This document shows positions 59,420 to 64,000 of a stretch of DNA of 64,000 nucleotides, piece by piece (the first letter of the stretch is position 1; every line of letters begins with the position of its first letter). Origin of the DNA: Cephalotus follicularis (taxonomy: Eukaryota > Streptophyta > Magnoliopsida > Oxalidales > Cephalotaceae); NCBI GenBank assembly GCA_001972305.1, contig BDDD01000975.1, positions 336,727 to 400,726 on the forward strand, read 5' to 3'. A model generated the notes under the pieces. It did not search any database. It saw only the letters and a list, made by a program, of their open reading frames with translations, and was not told where the DNA came from. The position numbers and the translations under genes were made by a program.

Positions 59420-62217
59420 TGTCACACCCCGTTTTCCAATTTAAGACAACATAAAAAGTGGTAAGGCAATCAACATAATATAATCCAGTTCATGCAAATT
59501 TACCAAAAAATAAAAACTTTCAATAGCGGAAGCAATAACATAAATGAACCGATTTTAAATACGCATCACGCATCCCATACTACGTGATGCCCAACAAGTT
59601 TATAACAAATCCCAACATTAATGTCGATCGCCCATAAACGGAGCGTGATAACATACAGTACGAGATAACAAAAATATCATTTGTTACAAATCCAATAACA
59701 TGATCAAAGTTCATTAGCTCAATACAGGAAATAAGAGAAATAACCAAGTCTTCTCTTTAAGTCTTCACGCATGCCCATATCATGTCCACTCCATCAATCT
59801 GTTACAGTATGATGCAGTATGACATGAAATTTTCACAGTAATTTTATCTCCGTATATACATATAAAAAAAATGTATATGCATGCTCACAGTACAAGTATA
59901 ACCTAATAAGGCTATAACAAAACAAGCAGTAAAATGTTCCAGAAGGAACCAGACAGTCCAGTCGTCCTGACCGTCGCCACCTCCTGGCCCCAACGTCAAG
60001 CAATCTTACCCTATCCCCGTTTGCGAACGGTTTTGGAGCAAGTCCTCCGTAAGTTGCTTAGCGCGATGGCTAAACCAACAGCAGTTACTAGCACAGCGGC
60101 TGAGTAGTCAACAGGCACAAGCATTGCACAGTACAGTTCAAGCAATAAATATAATTACTTGATCAAATATATATGTTTAAAATATATTACTCCGTTCACA
60201 AGTTGTAATAAGTTATAAAACTTAAAACAATACATTTGGTTGTATAATCAACTCTTTAAAACATTTCTCCGTCTTTGGGAATACTTCCCCACTCATTTCG
60301 AAAATATATAAAATCGTATGTTGACAAATATATATTTTCGCATAATACATTTGATTGCATAATCAATCCTTTAAAACATTTCTCCGTCATTGGAAAATAC
60401 TTTCCCAGTCAGTTCGAAAATATATAAAATCATATGTTGATAAATATACATTTTCGTACAAAAATGATTATAGTAATCATGCAAGCTTTTCAAAATGGTT
60501 AACACTTTTTAGAAATAAACCATAATGCAAATCACAGTAATAATGCAACCATATGCTAAGAATGCATCTAAGATCGTTTCTAGAGTTGTTTCGGGTCTAG
60601 CAGGTCTCATTCGAGTGAAAATCCATTAAACAGGGGAATAGGCGTCGATGTCTATCCCTAAGGCGTCGACGTCTTTACCCTAATGCGTCGATCCTATGTA
60701 CAGTTATTCCCAGGCGTATTTAGATCAAAGACGTCGATGTCTTTCCAAAGACGTCGATGTCTTTATGATACCAGGAAGTATCAGTTCGCGAATCTTGATT
60801 CTGGAGGGTAGAATCCGGCCTTTTAATCCTTCATGTAACGAATCTCACTCTCTCAACGCGTAAGGCATGCTACTGGTTAACAAGGAATATAACCAGAACA
60901 TCAATTCATGCATAAACATGAAATCACAAGGGCAGTTCACCAACATCAGTAAATACTACTGTTCTACAATGCCCAGAAAAGGCGTCGATGTCTCCCAAAA
61001 GACATCGATGTCTTTCGCATCCACACACGAAGGCATAACATTACTGTTATATAAAGCCCAGAAAAGGCATCGATGTCTTTACTCAAGCATCGATGTCTTT
61101 CACGTTTTCACACGAAGGCATCGACGTCTTCATGTAGACGTCGATGTCTATCCAACCCAGAACGTTTTCTCCACAGTTTTAACACACCAAACCATCATCA
61201 AATCATCCATACACAACCTAGTTCAATATTCATGTAATCACACATGCTTGCTAACTCCGTATATCACAGTAAACACCACAACAAGTCCAGAATCACAATT
61301 CAACCATTAATCATGCAGTTCATCATGTTATCCATTAACTTAAAACCCAAAATGCATGTATAAATTTATCACTTTCCCCTACCTTGTTGTTCCAAGTTAG
61401 GAACTGGAAAGTCCACCCCTTTGAGTTCCCAGGTTCTTGTCACAGCAGCTCCGAGATCCCCTCAGCAACTGCAACCCACGAGCTCCAATTTCTAGCTCCA
61501 AGTAAGCTCAACAATGGTGGCTCTCACACTCACTGGTTTTCCTCTCTTTATTTCCTTTGGTGTTTTAAACGAGAGAGAGAGGTGGGGAGGGGTTGTTCTT
61601 ATACAGGTGACTCCCCCAACCTCTTCTCCTTGTATTCAAAGCACTCTCGTGTTTTCCCTCTATCCCAGAACTCTGCCCCTTCATTTTGTTTTCTTCCCCT
61701 CTTTCTTTTGCAGGTTTCCATGCATGTTAACACTTGTTACCTTCCTCATCTTTCTTCAGTCATGCAGGTCAGGAGGCCACCGTGCATGATCAACACGTCT
61801 CCTTCCCGTGCCTCAAGGCGCCTGCATGGATCCTAAATCCTTCCCTCTGCACGTTACTCTGTCAGTTTATAACGTGACAGACATTCTTTTGAAAGGCGTC
61901 GACGTCTTTATTTAGACGTCGATGTCTTTTCCCTTTTTGTAAGAAGATGTCGATGCCTTCTCTCTATGTAGATGTGCATGTCCATGCATTCACGTGTACT
62001 TTGGTTCCCATATGTGTCGACGTCTTTCCAAAGACATCGACGCGTTTACCTCAAAACAACGCCGTTTTTAAGTTTAACACACACAATCCATTTCCAAAAC
62101 CATAATTAGGGTTTGTAAGCATCTTTTGAGTTCAAAATCTCAACATTCTCATTAATTCAAGTTCAAGGTTACATCACAAATCGAAATATTACATTCAGGA
62201 AATTACCGGGCGTTACA
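59420..62217. mobile_element. LTR-like non-coding element (2798 bp)
   Basis: Ends TGTCACACCCCG and CCGGGCGTTACA, which are imperfect inverted repeats. The 5-bp target duplication CTTAT is perfect (59415-59419 and 62218-62222). There is no recognisable protein; the longest frame, 60867-61310, is made partly of repeat units. On the minus strand TGTATAAGAAC (about 61597-61607) could be a TATA box. A solo LTR or an LTR-type non-autonomous element fits best. It lies about 0.7 kb upstream of the P450 start. Confidence 0.78.
60640..62050. repeat. About 16 copies of an 18-bp near-palindrome (AAAGACRTCGAYGTCTTT)
   Basis: Copies are grouped at 60643-60763, 60981-61153 and 61893-62048, often as pairs about 18 bp apart. 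60998-61015 is the perfect palindrome AAAGACATCGATGTCTTT; others have GGCGTCGATGTCTTT or similar. They lie only inside the LTR-like element. Confidence 0.8.
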
Positions 62218-62222
62218 CTTAT

Positions 62223-62912
62223 ATTTACTGTATCAAACATATATTTACTGTTTTTGTTCGCATGAGTACTTTAAGTCATTGAATTTATCAAACGTTTTCA
62301 GTTTGTTATACTACTTTTAATCACAGTACTTTTACTCATAGTACTTTCATACAGTATTTTTGTAAAATACATAACATTACTAAAAAGATCCTTACTATGT
62401 TAAATTATTAGGCTAATAAAAAAAGGAATGGAATTGATTTTGTCTCAGGAGCAAAACTCTCATCCACTATTTTGTTGTCTGGCCAAATCTCCATATAAAG
62501 AATTTGATTTTTGATAAGGATTTTAGTGCTATGTCAAAATCAATTTCCTAACGAACTTACCAAACTTAAGACAATGATTGTTAGGGAGAAGGGAAAATAT
62601 ATAGAAAATGAGTAGGATCACTGAAAGATATGGAAACAATTGATCTTTCTTCGTATATACTTTATAATCTTTAATTCTATAATATTTAATTCATTGAATT
62701 GAGGTAGGAAGAGTTTGAATTTGATTCAAAACCAAGATAAACTCACCTTCTCAATCATTACTTGTTTATATGAATGATAAAAATGGAAGTGAAAGAAAAT
62801 ATATATTTACAAATTATGATTATATTATTATTTTTTCATAAAATTAATGAAAAAAAAATAACAATGAATAAAAATCTGATTAAAATAAATATATATTTTT
62901 TCCCTTGGAAAG
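62223..62912. other. Host spacer
   Basis: AT-rich; no gene or repeat boundary recognised. Confidence 0.45.
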
Positions 62913-63101
62913 TGTTATTGTATATTCTATTATATTTAGTATTCCTATCATACTTAATTTTATTACTATACTTGGTCTCTTATTATACTTAGTATTTTCA
63001 ATCCTATTTAAAAAGTTCTCTTATGTACTCTTTCAGATGAGAGACAAACATAATTAATATAAATATATTCTATCCAGTTTATTTTTCGCATATATGTATC
63101 A
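62913..63101 (+). repeat. Ty1/copia 5' LTR (189 bp)
   Basis: It starts TGTTATTGTATATTC and ends TATGTATCA, directly followed by a primer-binding site for initiator tRNA-Met. Short LTRs of this AT-rich kind are common in plant copia elements. No second LTR or gag/pol is seen in the remaining 900 bases, so the element is truncated or runs out of the window. Confidence 0.65.
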
Positions 63102-63113
63102 TGGTATCAGAGC
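63102..63113 (+). other. Primer-binding site, initiator tRNA-Met
   Basis: TGGTATCAGAGC is the standard plant copia primer-binding site, complementary to the 3' end of initiator methionine tRNA. It begins at the base after the LTR. Confidence 0.85.
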
Positions 63114-64000
63114 AGAGCATAGTTGTTACTAATCCTGAATGATACTAAATCACATTGAGTAACTTCGATCATACATATTGTTTTCTTTATTCTATGTTGG
63201 TATTTCTAATGTGTAGTTCAACAGATCAACGACTATTGGTTTGCAATTTTCATCGCTATCAGAGCTTCTTTACTTGTCACGCACTACCTTCACTCAGATC
63301 TGCCTTTTTCGTTAATATGTCAGGTAGGTCAAATTCTTTTCTTTTGATAACTGATATCCAACATTAAACGTTGCGTAAGACACTATAATCTCCTATTTGT
63401 CGTGAAGTTCGGTGTTAAAATTGCGTCGTCTCCTTATGATCACGTTGCGCCTTAACCCAATATTCGATTATTGTTGTGAGACAATTATTTGTTATTTGCG
63501 CACGTGATATTTTCCTTTCACATTGTGTGAAGGTGGATGTTGAGATGACATATATCACACATTACTTGGGAATAAAGGGCACAAACTACTTTTTAAACAG
63601 TGCTTTTGGATTGGAATTTTGAGTTCATATGCAGCAACATACTTATATACTACTATAATTAATTAGAAGTATAGTTCAAAGAAATGTTTATACATACTTT
63701 TTGTCTGTCCCACGACTCTCTTCAATCAAATATTGGATGAATTTCTATTATCTCATGCTAAGCATAGTGTTAAAGGTGACAAAATGAATAAAATACATTT
63801 TAGGCCCAAAATAATATAAAGAGTTTATGTCTATAAATATTGACGTGTTTAAAATTACGGTTTTAATTGACCTATACATGTTAAGAAACGAGTTGGGTCG
63901 GTTTGACCTAACGTAAAACTTTGTCTCGGTTGCCCTTAGAAAATGATCCGTTAACTTCTTTATTATCTTAACATTTGAATAATTCACCGATCACCACTAA
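63114..64000. other. Sequence downstream of the copia LTR
   Basis: The first 200 bases could be copia leader sequence. No gag with a zinc knuckle is visible. The remainder is AT-rich with no recognised feature. Confidence 0.4.

Noticed and set aside
60867..61310. 147-codon frame in the LTR-like element
   Set aside because: Much of it is translated palindromic repeat; no domain or coding signal.

Overview
The window reads as a repeat-dense stretch of a eudicot plant nuclear genome. The evidence is AT-rich non-coding DNA, GT-AG introns, Ty3/gypsy and Ty1/copia retroelements, hAT DNA transposons, and three host genes with close plant homologues, including a brassinosteroid P450. I cannot name the species.

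Layout. 1-2858: a truncated plus-strand Ty3/gypsy element (gag fragment and 3' LTR). 3036-3726: a short non-autonomous hAT element. 4206-14228: a minus-strand Tat-type gypsy element (element A) with two 898-bp LTRs and the target duplication AATAC. 14234-16178: host spacer with a tRNA-like relic. 16250-18941: a non-coding insert between 71-bp direct repeats. 19067-33431: a second, older minus-strand Tat-type element (element B, duplication AATAG), split by a 2985-bp LTR-like insertion (25136-28120, duplication CTATC). 35497 to about 38301: another long non-coding LTR-like block. 40133-46102: a composite hAT element with a dead transposase, a plant-transposon-protein gene on the other strand, and about 35 copies of a near-palindromic motif. 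46974-58684: the gene island. 59420-62217: a 2798-bp LTR-like element (duplication CTTAT) carrying 18-bp palindromes. 62913-63113: a Ty1/copia LTR with its primer-binding site.

Host genes. A mitochondrial-type rRNA dimethyladenosine transferase (401 aa, two exons) is followed on the same strand by a 184-aa, three-exon protein with a mitochondrial-looking N-terminus. They face a convergent nine-exon CYP90D1-like P450 (485 aa) that looks intact and contains one GC-AG intron.

Most interesting. Both Tat-type elements carry, antisense to pol and between pol and the 3' LTR, a separate gene with its own TATA box and three phase-compatible coding exons. It encodes a roughly 750-residue protein with a gypsy-associated N-terminal domain and a coiled coil. 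Element A is recent (LTRs about 0.8% different by eye), yet it lacks the second RNase H and integrase, so it was probably mobilised in trans. Element B has substitutions at catalytic positions of both the integrase and the archaeal-type RNase H. Four non-coding blocks of 2.7-3.0 kb occupy about 11 kb of the window; two of them have clear 5-bp target duplications and look like long solo LTRs. All coordinates, divergence figures and motif counts were read by eye.
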